Source: Spinellus fusiger (Eukaryota > Mucoromycota > Mucoromycetes > Mucorales > Phycomycetaceae). From it: a stretch of 64,000 nucleotides of DNA. The stretch lies in NCBI GenBank assembly GCA_025094145.1, contig JALLLS010000122.1, positions 1-64,000 on the forward strand. Direction: 5' to 3'. The notes beneath the pieces are model-generated. The model did not search any database. It was not told where the DNA came from and worked only from the letters and a program-made list of their open reading frames with translations. This document shows, one piece after another, positions 44,358 through 55,084 of the stretch (the stretch's first letter is position 1; every line of letters starts with the position of its first letter). The position numbers and the translations under genes were made by a program.

Positions 44358-44721
44358 TCAATTCAGTTTTTGTATATGCATGCATTTGCATTTGCATTTG
44401 CATTTGTATTTGTATTTGCATTTGCATTTGTGGGGAGGTAGCAAGTTCAACCAAGCTAAAGGGGAAAGAAAAAAGAAAGAAAAGCACTCATTTGTTGTTA
44501 TGGACATACCATGCATATGCTCTTGGTGACGACTACCACAGTAACAATCTCCTTGCTCATCCTCCTGAGCTATTAAACACACACACATGTGTATAACAAG
44601 TGATATGAGAAAACGTAATACATAAGAGTGTGTGGGTTTGAGTAGAGTCAATGATGTAGATTGGATTACAATGGGTGTGCTCATGAGTGCTGTTGGCGGC
44701 TGTTTTATTAGCATAAGCCAT
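44358..44721 (-). CDS. Possible small Cys/His-rich protein (85 residues)
   Basis: A three-exon bottom-strand model, 44721-44622, 44569-44510, 44455-44358, has canonical GT-AG borders and stays in phase throughout. The product begins MAYANKTAANSTHEHTHC, continues QEDEQGDCYCGSRHQEHMH, and ends in a Lys-Cys repeat (KCKCKYKYKCKCKCKCMH). The Cys and His content and the CxC motifs resemble metal-binding peptides such as metallothioneins, but the KC tail is written by a TTTGCA hexamer microsatellite and may not be coding. It has no family I recognise. It could be spurious; in-phase splicing of three exons and the His-rich first exons are the only support. Confidence 0.33.
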
Positions 44722-47349
44722 CTTATCCTGAACATTCTCTCAGTGATAGGTCCAATAGATTCTGCTAGTGTCTCGTGGGTGTTCTATCAAGAGGGAGGAG
44801 GAGGGGATAAAAAAAAGTGTCACTATGCTCATAGAGGCTAATGCAAAATAAAAAGTAGATGCAGGAATATAAAGATTGAATGTCAACATTGGCCATACAC
44901 TATGTCATACCGAAGATTCTCACTAAACAATCATCTACATTTTGGCATATCATTCTTTCCAAACCCAAAAGAAATTAAACAAAAACAAAAGGAGAGTGTG
45001 TGTGGAGGGGAGGAAATCCCAAGACTCTGTCTGGAACCCTAAAATTCATTATGTAAATATAGAAATATAAGCTAGTATGGAATGGTCTTTTTGATCTGAA
45101 TTTGATAAAGACGACACCTTGCAGGCAGATGAGTCCATGACACGCGTACAGGTGAAGTTCAATTTCAGACAAAGTTTCCGTCCATCAGGCAGGATCAGTG
45201 GCAAAATTCGTATGTCCGTGTGTACTTTCTAATCTCCGCCGTAGTAAGACTAAATCGCTGCCCCACAACTCTATCAACCCCACACGCTCACTCGTTCACG
45301 CTCTTAGTTTGTAATGTTCATATCTATGTAAACTGGTTACTAATTTAGTAGTCAACATTTGTTTAGATGAGTCACACGTTGATAGCGGATACTTAACAAC
45401 CCACTAGATCGGAGAAATGGACAGTTGCGGGAGACATGAGCAAAGATTTTATGTTCTACTTTAGTTGACACTAGAATAAAAGCCAATCCACAGAAACAGT
45501 ATAGACATACACTTTATCTGACACACATTTGTCCAAGTCATTCAACGGTGTATACTCTAGAAGTACTCCACAAGTACTCCACAAGTACTCCACAAGTACT
45601 CCACAAATACTACGATTTGTTTACCAGAAGAAAGAGTTTTTAATAATAATAATAATAATAAAAGCTTACAACTCTATTTCTACTGGTCTATGACTAGGAT
45701 TGAGGCTATTAACAAGACACAAGTATATGTTGACCAAAAATAATCAAGTTAATAAATAAATGGCTCATTCATTGAATAGCATATTGACCTTTCTATATTT
45801 TCATAGTCAATGATCACAATAGCCAAGGAGCAACTCGGGTAAAAAGATAAATATAAATAATAATAATAATAATAAAAATAAAAATAAAAAAAAGGGGGGG
45901 GCGCTCTTCTTTTCTACACTATTTTCATTTAATAGAGGGCGAAATATGAGCTGTAAACTTGCTACTGCCTGAAGAATAGAAGAGGAGGGGTGAGGCAGGT
46001 CCTAAAAAGGAGAATAAAAGAGGTCACATTGAAGCAAAAAGTAAATGATAAGCCTTTCATGGCAAGTCACTGGCAGATTCTATTGCTTAATATTAAAGTG
46101 CTTTCTCTATCATGAGATAAGCCAAATCTATTTGATCTAGCTAATGACCCTGAATTCGGGTGTTCAACTGGTCTGAAATGGAACTTTATCTTGATTGAGA
46201 CCCATCGACCCTTACAAGTTTCTAACCTAAAATAAGACAGTTGGAAAGAATTAGACAAATGTCAACATGAATTATGTCTAATTTCACTGTTGATACAAGC
46301 CATAATGATGTGTAAACAATCAACCTATGTTTTATGCTCATTCAATAGCAGAAATTCATTGTTCTCCTCCATAGACATACTATTTTGTATTAAAACAATG
46401 GCCTTTTAGTTCTTTTGAAATACTAACTCTTACTGTGAGGTATTTACTGTACTAAGACTGTCTTCCAGCGCTTGTCTCTAAGGAGGCTTCTAGAATGTGT
46501 TTTGCTTTTGATTCAATGGTTCATTCAAACATCATTGTCTTGACCTATTGAGTTTTAATAGTTTAGATCAAAGACACTGTTCCAAAGGTTGAATTTGTTT
46601 TCAGTCAAGTTTTTTGTTTTTTAATAGATAATAGTTCAATAGGTTGGTATCTAGTGTCATGTAACAATGGATAAAGTCTTTTCTCAATAGGAAGCAAATA
46701 GACGGTATTCCTTATTATAGGTGTTCATTATCTCTCTTGTCTATCTATCAACAAGGGACAGTCAAGGCTTTTTGGAAGAATAGTTTGTTACTTATTGAGT
46801 CAAGTGTGTGTGTGTGTTTAAGTGTGTGTGTTTAAGTGTGAAAAGATTGATTCTACTATGAACTAGCTCTTTTAGTAGGGGCCTCTAGTGCTTTATCCAT
46901 CCAAGAGTAGACCACTAACACCTTGACAGGTATCATTTGGTTAATATTTGACAAAGAGGAAATCCTTTCATCTCCCTATAGAATCAAAAGATAGGCAAGA
47001 ACACTATAGTATGTAGTTGTTAATCTATTCTATTGACTTGCTTCTAATGTTTTATAAGGGTATAGCACATATATCTACTCAACATAAATTTATCAGATGT
47101 CTTCACAGATAAAGAGATAGTACATGGAGTAGAGCATTATTAGTAGACATGCTAAGAGAATGAAGTTGTATACCAACACTATGTCTCTGAAAAATACAGG
47201 TCTTATGAAGAATAGCCTTGGATTTATGTCTTGTATAGAGGAAGATGGTCAATGCATTGTATTCAACTGGGTGGTGTCACTATTAGGATTAATATCTACA
47301 TCCATCATAAGAACGACATGTTGCCCTTTTAAGCTACTTTCATCTACAC
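44722..47349. other. Gene-poor AT-rich region
   Basis: 2.6 kb with no gene that I can support. Notable items: 11-bp repeats at 45556-45606, a (TAA)n run at 45643-45660, AAT/AAAAT runs ending in GGGGGGGG at 45858-45901, and GT-rich GTGTGTGTTTAAGTGTG at 46805-46840. A bottom-strand frame around 45010-45225 that follows an AG acceptor-like site was considered but lacks a first exon. Confidence 0.45.
45556..45606. repeat. 11-bp tandem repeat (AGTACTCCACA)
   Basis: Four to five head-to-tail units of AGTACTCCACA, the last one varying to AATACTACGA. Confidence 0.9.
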
Positions 47350-47369
47350 ATCATTATGAATTGTAAAGT

Positions 47370-48726
47370 TCAAAGTATTTATTTTATTTTATTTTTGGGT
47401 GTTGGTTGCTATTCGTACATTGGGCATGTTAGCCACCCTATGAGAACTTTTGAACAATTAAGATATACATATAAACACTTCAAATACAAAAGTGGAAAAA
47501 AGAAATGCAAGAAAAAAAGAAACAGAAAGATAAGAGTAGATAAAACCTCGAAATGAGGGAAAAAATGAAGAGAAATATGAGAAATAAGAGAAAATAACAA
47601 TGCAGACATAGACATTAGTTTGAGCCTAATCCCACAAGCTTTCAATAGACCAAAGATTGGTCTATTTACAAGTCTTGTTGGGTGTGGCAATACTTGAGCC
47701 AAAGTGGTGAGCAATGCTGTACCCTAAATGAGTGGGGGCACGAAGACAAGTGTTGGACACTCTTTGCTCAAAGAGTTCTTGGGCCATTACAGCCTTGGTG
47801 CTATCTGACTCCTGCTGGAGATTAGGGTCTGAAATCACCGTTGCAGCTACTGTATCAAAGCTTGCCTATGGCTTGATCTTTGATTTCTCGAGTTTCTCCT
47901 CGAGTTCTTGCTTGAAGCTACCATGTACAAGCAGTGCAATTGTGTCCCTTGCTGGGAAGTAGATGTCTATGATCCGTGACTGTTGGATCTTCAGTGATCC
48001 CAACATCTTGCGGATCTGGCCGTACTTGAGGTAGTGGCGACAAGGGACACATACAAAGTCGTATACTGAGGGCCCAGTAGGCTCTTGTAAGGCCCGAGCT
48101 GTTTGTGCTCTAAGCACTGCTCTGGCCTTTGCTGTCTTCTTTGTTGGAAAAGCGTTCTTTTTAGTCATGCTGGCATAAGTAGTAGTATCCTTTTCTATGG
48201 CAGCTGTGGATTTCACTGTGGGGATGGGGGCAGGAGGTGATTTGGGTGCATTATCTGCACTCTTGGCATTGATCTGAGCCTGGAGAGATGTAATAAGGTT
48301 ATCTTTGACCTTGACTTATGCTTCCAATTCCTGGATGCGGAGTCCAATTGTTGCCATTTGTCTCTGAATATCTGACAGAAATGCCATCATCTGCTGGGTG
48401 AAGGTATCAGGCTTTTCTACCTCAGTCATTTGATACTCGTAAGTCTTTGCACGATTGCGCTTGGTAAGTAGTCTGGGTTTTCTGCTGTCTGAGTTAAGAA
48501 TGGTGGTGGCAGTGGTGGCCTCAGACACAGAGGGTCTGACAGGTGCTGGTACAGGAGGTTGCTTGATGGTTGGTGGTTGAACAGGATCCATAGTTGGTAT
48601 ATCCAATGTGTAGTGTGTACTATGTGGGTGGATGGGGATTGTTGCTGATGGATAAATGTTACCTATGTTGAGTTTTGCGATTTATATTTTGCTCTTTTGG
48701 GGTAATATTGATTACACGAAAGAGCA
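47370..48726 (-). mobile_element. LINE-A, internally deleted copy carrying ORF1
   Basis: On the bottom strand: 5' UTR (48726-48607), ORF1 (48606 to 47866), spacer, the first codons of ORF2 (about 47670-47615, GLLKACGIRLKL, matching GLLNACGIRPKL at the ORF2 start of the 15314-19361 copy), then directly the LINE-A 3' UTR to the terminus at 47370. About 3.3 kb of ORF2 is missing with one clean junction near 47610. Flanking 20-bp stretches at 47350-47369 and 48727-48746 match in 18 positions, consistent with a target-site duplication formed when the already shortened element inserted. Confidence 0.85.
47866..48606 (-). pseudogene. LINE-A ORF1 (Gag-like protein) with one stop
   Basis: One frame of 247 codons, interrupted only by TAA at 48316-48318 (ELEA, stop, VKVKDNLITSLQ). 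The N-terminus is Pro/Thr-rich (VQPPTIKQPPVPAPVRP). The centre, TQQMMAFLSDIQRQMATIG to IQELEA and on to LQAQIN, has heptads typical of a coiled coil. The C-terminal part (VCVPCRHYLKYGQIRKML to DIYFPARDTIALLVHG) is compatible with an RNA-binding fold but has no named motif that I can see. In two-ORF LINEs the ORF1 protein coats the element RNA. It shows that the ORF2-only LINE at 15314 has lost this part. Confidence 0.75.
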
Positions 48727-48742
48727 ATCATTATGACTTGTA

Positions 48743-50454
48743 CAGTGTTTGGCAAAAGACATATAATCTTTTTCATTTTCCAATATGATTACTATATAGA
48801 AAAATACTTATTTCTTTTAATATTAATACACATTAAACACACATTAGAGACTTAAAAATTAAATCAAGTATAAAAAAGGTCAACAGAATAATAAATACAT
48901 GTTTATTGGGTGGAAACCCTTCGTATTTGGTGCTTCCACCCTTGGCTTCTATTACAGCCCTACATCTCCAATGCATGCTGGCAATGAGGTTGTTGGTAAC
49001 CTCCTTGGGGATCCTGTCCCATTTTTGGACCAGGAAAGCCTTCAAATATTTGAGGGTGCTTACTGGGGTCATCCTCTTTCGAACTACTCTGTTAAGCTCG
49101 TCCCAAAGATGCTCCATTGGGTTCAGGTCAGGGCTTTGAGAGGGCCACCCCTCCATTGTGGCAATCCTCCTCTCATCCATCCATTTCCTAGTCTCCTTAC
49201 TAGTATGGCAACTGGCATTGTCCTCTTGAAGATCATAGCCTGCCACTGGATTTAGTGCCGAAAGACAAGCCAGCTTGGGGCAATAGGTTTCTTCTAAAAT
49301 ACTAATGTAATTGTCACTATTGATGGATCCCTTCACCATGACAAGTCTACCAACACCTTCAGAAAAAAAGAACCCCACACCATCACCCCACTACCACTAA
49401 ACTTTATCGTCGGCTTCATATTCTTTGGGAGCAGTCCTTCCTTCTTCCTGTGCACCACCCTGTTGCGGTGGTTGCTTGAGATGAGCTGAAACTTGGAATC
49501 ATTGGACCAGATGACTGTCTTCCATTCTTCTTATGCCCAGTGGAGGTGGACTTTGGCAGAAGCAAGCCTCAACTTCTTGTGTTTATTGGTGAAGGAAGGT
49601 TTCTTAACCACCCTGCAAGAAGACAGGCCAAGCTTTTTCATCATTTTTCTGAAAGTGCTCATGCACACTTTGGTGGCCATCTGCTTGCAAAGTTGATCTA
49701 TTGTCTAAAATGAATCTCTTTTCATCTCACATAAAAAATCTCTCTCGTCCCTCTCCGTCAGAATAGACTCGTGCCTAAAGCCCCTTCCTGCTTTGAGACA
49801 GTCAGTTTTCCTATATCTCTTCATGATAAGGCTAACAGCGTAATGACTGACACCAGATATGACTGTAATATCCGTTTGTCTGGTACCATGTTGGGTGGCC
49901 TCGTGAATAATGAGTTTACAAGGAGGGATTATTACTATCAAGTATATACGGTATACAGGTTATCCTAGATTATATGCTGTGATATTTTCTAAAAATATTA
50001 TGTAAATAAATGTTGAATTTTATGTCATAATTTTATATCTAATAATACAATAATAATGTTTCATATATAATGGAATATATATCAATATACCATCAACTGT
50101 TAGTATATACCAAAAGAGTTAGTGATATAATAGACATTCTAGCAATACACTAATTTATAGGTATTTTTATTAGCCTATTTTTAGATTGAAAAGCAAAATA
50201 ACTGTATTAATAAGATGTATAATATATTCATTTAAAATACTTTGCATGTTTTAAATAGCAATTATTCCTCAAGTAAAGTCATCAATTTTTTTTCTTTCTG
50301 TTTCTAATAGGCATAGTGGCTTGTTTGTTAATACTAGACATAATAGATGTTATAGCAGAAAAATAAGGAATAAGAAATAAGTAAAAAAAAACTTTTTTTG
50401 AACAAAATAATGGTCAGAAAACAAATTACTTTATAGAGTTTACACTGGACACTG
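48743..50454 (-). mobile_element. Tc1/mariner element, family A, copy 2
   Basis: TA flanks at 48741-48742 and 50455-50456, CAGTG-type tips. Nearly base-identical to 4454-5774 from 49120 rightwards and diverged left of that. The DDE part is open over 48833-49378 (FFFSEGVGRLVMVKGSINS, EDNASCH, SPDLNPMEHLWDEL, ending AKGGSTKY). The middle and N-terminal parts have the same stops, the same WSND replacement and the same 340-bp insertion as copy 1. So the damage predates the duplication. Confidence 0.87.
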
Positions 50455-50522
50455 TAGTAATAGTAGTAGAAACAGATGTTTGTACTTGGCTATGCTTTTT
50501 GTATCTGGATCTACATTCAAGC

Positions 50523-51236
50523 TGTGATTATTCAGACAAGTAGAAAATAAAGAGACTGAACAAAGATAATTTTTATTAAGTGAAGAGTGGTTCATTATTT
50601 ATACTTTTTGTGGGTGCTTATCTTTCAGTGGCATTCTACCTTTTGGTAGTTAATGATTAGTCCGTGGCATGTGTCATGTTCCGACTTCAATCCAAAGATT
50701 CTCCATGAATTGGTCAACATGATTAGTATACTGTGACATTCAGAATACTCTATGAAAGCTTGAGTGCACACAAGTAACATAGTACATCTCTGTATCAATC
50801 TCACTAATGAGTTGTAACTATAAATCAACCTTCTAAGCTCAGTGTACCATCACGCACTTAATAAGAGCTACCTTCATCTATAAATCCTTAGTGGATTAAA
50901 TAAGACCTATCAAAGGCAATTAAAGTGAAGACACATAATAGATGGCTCTATAATGGTGTGCTTATTCAATGAACCAACTATAAGGCTCCAACATGTAGTC
51001 TACCATTAGGTAGAACACCTACACCAATGTAAACTACCATAGGATAGATCATCTACACCAACCATACGGTTGTATCTATCAATAAGCTATGCCATAGACT
51101 AATCATTAACTACCAAAAGGTAGAATGCCACTGAAAGATAAGCACCCACAAAAAGTATAAATAATGAACCACTCTTCACTTAATAAAAATTATCTTTGTT
51201 CAGTCTCTTTATTTTCTACTTGTCTGAATAATCACA
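50523..51236. repeat. 714-bp LTR-like element with long inverted ends, copy 2
   Basis: Same length and nearly the same sequence as 5843-6556, including both 140-bp arms and the interior ACC(A/T)(A)(A)GGT palindromes. It ends at the same terminal base, after which the sequence differs from copy 1 beyond ATG, so the end of the duplicated block coincides with the end of the repeat. The tRNA gene begins 167 bp to the right. Confidence 0.8.
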
Positions 51237-51402
51237 ATGATAATAAATAAATAAACTGAAAATTAAAGTAACTTTATGTAAACAACATTAGCAGTATATC
51301 TACCTTAATGTCATCATGTTTATGACAAATTGTAGGTCTTAGCTTTTTTTTTAATTTTAAAGAGAAACAAAATAAAAAAAAAATTTTTTTAAAAGAGAAA
51401 AA

Positions 51403-51473
51403 GGTCTCGCCGAGATTTGAACTCGGATAGTGAGAATCAGAATCTCAAATGCTGACCATTACATCACGAAACC
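51403..51473 (-). tRNA. tRNA-Gln (anticodon CTG)
   Basis: 71-bp cloverleaf on the bottom strand. The acceptor arm GGTTTCG pairs with CGAGACC (one G-U). D arm ATGT...GCAT has loop AATGGTCA. The anticodon stem TGAGA/TCTCA encloses loop TTCTGAT, anticodon CTG. T arm CCGAG/CTCGG has loop TTCAAAT. A-box and B-box (GAGTTCAAATC) promoter elements are present, and it closely resembles animal and fungal nuclear tRNA-Gln. No intron. A T-rich tract 5-20 bp downstream of the gene (51380-51395 on the top strand as A/T runs) can serve as Pol III terminator. It decodes CAG. Confidence 0.95.
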
Positions 51474-51558
51474 ATAGATGTTTTTGTCGTTCCCTAATTT
51501 GTACAGAATAGTTCTAAGCCCGGAGGTATGTGCACAGAGTGGAATAGCTAGTGGTTCT

Positions 51559-52320
51559 TGGTTTGGACTGAAGCCCATGTAGATCAAAGAAGAAGAATAA
51601 AAGAGAAGATAGAAGATAATCTTTTATTCATTGAATTCACTTGATTATTTATACTAAATTCTATAGTGCATGTCATGTTCTGACTTCAATCCAAAGATTC
51701 TCTATGAATAAGTCAACACAAGTAGTGTGCTGTGACATTCAGAATACTCTATGAAAGCTTGAGTGCACACAAGTAGCATAGTACATCTCTGTATCATCTC
51801 ACTGATTGGTCATAACTATAAATCACCTTCTAAAGCTCAGTGTACCATTGGACACTTAACAAGAGCCATCTTCATTAATAATCCTAACAGAACAATATTG
51901 ACCTATCAGAGTCAATTGAGTAAACACTCATAATAATTAATAGTTTCAATAATGGAGTGCTTATCCCAGGAACCAACCATAGGGTTGAATCTAATAATAC
52001 TACAACTAAGTAAAACATATGAGCCAACCATAAGGTGGCAGTTATTAATACTACCATAAGGTAGTAATATAGACACCAACTATAAGGTCAAAGAGAGTGA
52101 ATTCTACTATAAGGTAGAATGTCCCCACCAACCATTTAGTTGTAATTGTGAAGCAGCCATAAGGTTGACTATCATAACTACCATAAGGTAGAATAGATTA
52201 TCCTACCATAAGGTAGAAGCCACTGAAGGGTAAACACCCACCAAAAGTATAAATAGTGAACCTTTCTTTACTCAATAAAAATTATCTTTGTTCAGTCTTG
52301 TTAATCCACCTGTCCAAACA
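51559..52320. repeat. Diverged relative of the inverted-end LTR-like element
   Basis: Shares the interior (CATGTCATGTTCTGACTTC, CTCTATGAAAGCTTGAGTGC, many ACCATAAGGTAG palindromes) and the right arm (AATAAAAATTATCTTTGTTC) with 5843-6556. Here the arms are only loosely inverted: TGGTTTGGAC at the left against GTCCAAACA at the right. It lies 85 bp upstream of the tRNA-Gln gene and breaks the Gag-like frame at 52327-52955. Confidence 0.68.
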
Positions 52321-52326
52321 ATCTCA

Positions 52327-52955
52327 TCCTTGTTGAGGATCAATGTCCAAAATGGCATACCCAGTACCTATGTATGATAGAGTCTTAGGTTCTTGACACA
52401 TGCCTATGTCCAGAATGTGTCCAAAAGGCTACAGACTCTGATGCATGCCATGAAGTAGCTCAGGGATGTCCATGAATGGAAGACAAGATAGGTTCAGGAA
52501 GGTGATCTTGGCGGATTGGTCTTCTGCATGAGAAGCAAGAATGAGAGTGTTATCCTTTTCAAATAACAATCTGTCCTCACATGCATGGGAGATCTCATCC
52601 TGGAGATCGGGGTGGAAGTTAACCTCACACAGATGCTGGGGTCCTTCTTTGGGAAAAATAGTACCCTGGCAAAGAGGGTACTGAGAGGTAATAAGCTCCA
52701 AGAGCTGGAGTTGTGTTTCTGAACAGATTGAGACATCAAAAATGACACTTCCAGGAGAATGACCATTTCTCCAGATGAGAGTCTTTAGGACCTTACGTCC
52801 AGTTGATGAGGTTGTAATGAGCTTATCATTATGAACCAGTGATTCATGTTGGTTTGATACCACTCAAGCCCAGGTGCAAGGTGCATATTGGGTGTTGGGT
52901 GGGTGTTGTTTGCCTGTAGCAGGTGGTTCCTGAGTGTTAGCAGAGAAAGCCATGT
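52327..52955 (-). pseudogene. Gag-like retrotransposon ORF fragment
   Basis: Bottom-strand coding from about 52955 (MAFSANTQEPPATGKQ) through 52863-52429 (open, with KVLKTLIWRNGHSPG and FLNLSCLPFMDIPELLHGM) to FGHILDIGMCQEPKTL and GTGYAILDIDP at 52330. The order L-x-x-FG-x-ILD...G-x-GYA-x-LD resembles the RRM-like Gag/ORF1 proteins of fungal retroelements. One TGA near the start and one TAG near 52428 break it. It is cut at the edge of the repeat ending at 52320. Family assignment is tentative. Confidence 0.5.
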
Positions 52956-53059
52956 CCATTATGTTTTTTTTAAGGATTTAATTTTATTTAAATCTTTAGC
53001 AACAGACACATATCACATTGAGCAGTGATGCCATGAAGGAACTGGTAAAAGGAGAATAA

Positions 53060-54260
53060 CTATGTAGAACTAGGAATTAAATATATACACTTAGCCAACA
53101 GCGTCCTTTTCTCTGAGGAAGAGAAAGGAATGTCATCAAAAATCAATTGCCAATGGGCATGCCACAGTTCACCAAGCACACTGCCAATGATCTGAGAGCT
53201 TCTAATATCCAATGGGTTGGGAGAGAGCTTAAGAGAAAAAATGTGAGATAGAACATTGGATTGCTTGGGCAGACAGGAAGAGAAAAAATGATTATAGAGA
53301 GCACACCACATGGGCCGCTTGGCTGGGCACTCCACTAGAAAATGCTCAATAGTATCAGTAGATTGAGAGCAGACTTGACACTGTGGAGACGGGAGAAATG
53401 TTGGTGAAATATGGTGAAGTAAGGATGCATGGGAAGCTTAAATTGAAGTGCCCAATACCAAATATTATGGCTGACATGACTAATTGGAAATTTCCAAAAG
53501 TCAACCCAGAGAGCAGAAGAGATACAAGGAACAGTTGGTGTGAGTACAGTATTTGCAGAAAGAAGGCAGTATGTACTTCTGGTCATTCCAGTAAGCTTTG
53601 GTAAGGCAAATAAGGCTGTAACAAGTGGGGTTGCATCTACTACTCCAAGGATACCATCATGGTTTCCATAGGAATGAGAAGGTGGAAGACACACTCTAGC
53701 AAAATAATGGTGAGATATTGTCTGAAAGGAAAGAACAGAACGGAAATAAGAAGAGATGAGACGAATGCCCACAGATCTAGCAGGAAGACTGCGCTGACAT
53801 AGATGGCCCACCGTGGGATTAAATTCATAGGCATCTCGTACTAGTAGTTTAGTGTGGCCTGGGCGGTATACTCGAGGATCAAGAGGATAAGGAAAGGAGA
53901 CCGATAGCAGGGGGAGTGTAAGGAGAGTAGCGGGAGAGAGAAAAACATCATCTGTGATAGATGGAAGATGGGAGAAAGCACGAAACAGAAGTGTAAAAGT
54001 AGAGAAAGACTCTTTGATAGAGTATGTTCTCAGCAGATGAAAGAAAAAAGGAAGGCGATGATCTTGTATGCCAGTACAGGCAGCAAGAATCTCTTGAGCA
54101 AGGAACGAGATGGGCAGGGCAGGCAATGGAGGGTACAGTAGTAGTGGTATTAGCCAGCGTAGTTGAAGGGCAGATTGTTGGACATAGGGATCCAAAATCC
54201 CAAGACCACCACTGACCCCCATTATGTTTTCCCAGTCAAACCTCTCAGTGCAACATATGA
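53060..54260 (-). pseudogene. LINE-B ORF2 C-terminal fragment (zf-RVT region)
   Basis: Bottom-strand coding after the polymerase domain of a LINE: ENIMGVSGGLGILDPYVQQS then LQLRWLIPLLLYPP, the usual GGLGI-x-D...LRWL block, followed by a helical stretch and, in another frame, CQVCSQSTDTIEHFLVECPA (CxxC...H...C zinc motif) at about 53390-53310. A frameshift near 53390 separates the two parts. The sequence differs clearly from LINE-A. The polymerase and endonuclease domains are absent (5'-truncated near 54260). Confidence 0.8.
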
Positions 54261-54309
54261 CTGCGTAAAAGACGCTTAATAAAAAGTGTCTTATACAAAA
54301 AATAAATAG

Positions 54310-55084
54310 TGGTAGCTTGCTCATTGAGGCTGCTGATGGGTGTGTTGAGCGGGAACACTAATGCTGTCATAGAGTACAAAGACTCTTTTAGCAACAGACA
54401 ATGTATCCTCACTTCTTCTCCGATCTCTCCTCTACCACCCATTCTTAACCTGTTTAGCAAAGCCAGAAGCTGCTAGTGTAGTTGCTACATATATTCTCAG
54501 TGATGTATCCAGGGTCAATACAGAGACATGTCTAACATAAGTAGCAGCAGTCAATTGCATTAACACTAAGTAATTAGGGTCATGTGTGTAGATTCAACTA
54601 TAGGAGACACATAAGTGTAACTATGGCAATTGATTAGTATATAAAGAGTTGTATATTCTACTAAATAAAAGCAGTCTATTCTTGGATAAAGTCCTGTCAT
54701 TTTACAGTCTCTTTATTCTTTAGTTCGGATAAAATACTCAGGATTGTCCGAGTTGCTCTAAGTATCCCTCATTGGATTTCGAATTGCCATAGGATGACGG
54801 GTATCTCTTTGGTGTCTTAGTCTCCTTGCTGACTTTATGGCCTTTTTGGCTGTCTATTCATAATTATCATTTTACCATCATTTCTCATTTTCACTCATTT
54901 TTCCCCTCATGCGAGATTTTATGTTCTCTTGTTCTTCTGTCTCTTGTTCTTCTGCATTTATTTTTTCACTTTTGTATTTAGAGTGTTTATATGTTTATCT
55001 TTATTTTTCAGACAATCTCATAGGGTAGCTAACATGCCCAATGCACGAATAGCAAATTACACCCAAAAATCAAACTACTTTGAA
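54310..55084 (+). mobile_element. LINE-A 3' fragment interrupted by a solo LTR
   Basis: Matches 18830-19361 of the LINE-A copy (last ORF2 codons, GGTAGCTTGCTCATTGAGG, 3' UTR, TACTTTGAA end) but is split at 54500 by a 236-bp insertion. Both parts rejoin exactly once the insertion and one 5-bp duplication are removed. Confidence 0.88.
54501..54736 (+). mobile_element. Solo LTR (236 bp) with 5-bp target duplication
   Basis: Starts TGATGTATCC and is flanked by CTCAG on both sides (54496-54500, 54737-54741). Contains TATATAAAG (about 54640), AATAAAAGC (about 54664) and a second CTTTATTCTTT, laid out like U3-R-U5. The tail CAGTCTCTTTATT recalls the arm of the 714-bp inverted-end repeat, suggesting related retroelements. 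The last base before the duplication is A of AAAATA, so the end is not a standard CA. Confidence 0.75.

Noticed and set aside
44975..45225. Possible bottom-strand terminal exon (ILPLILPDGRKLCLKL...)
   Set aside because: It follows an AG site and is open for about 70 codons, but I found no upstream exon with a matching donor and no known family.
51960..52240. Regularly spaced ACCATAAGGTAG repeats resembling a CRISPR array
   Set aside because: Units are only about 12 bp, vary in sequence and spacing, and lie inside a eukaryotic LTR-like repeat with no cas genes; spacers are not uniform.
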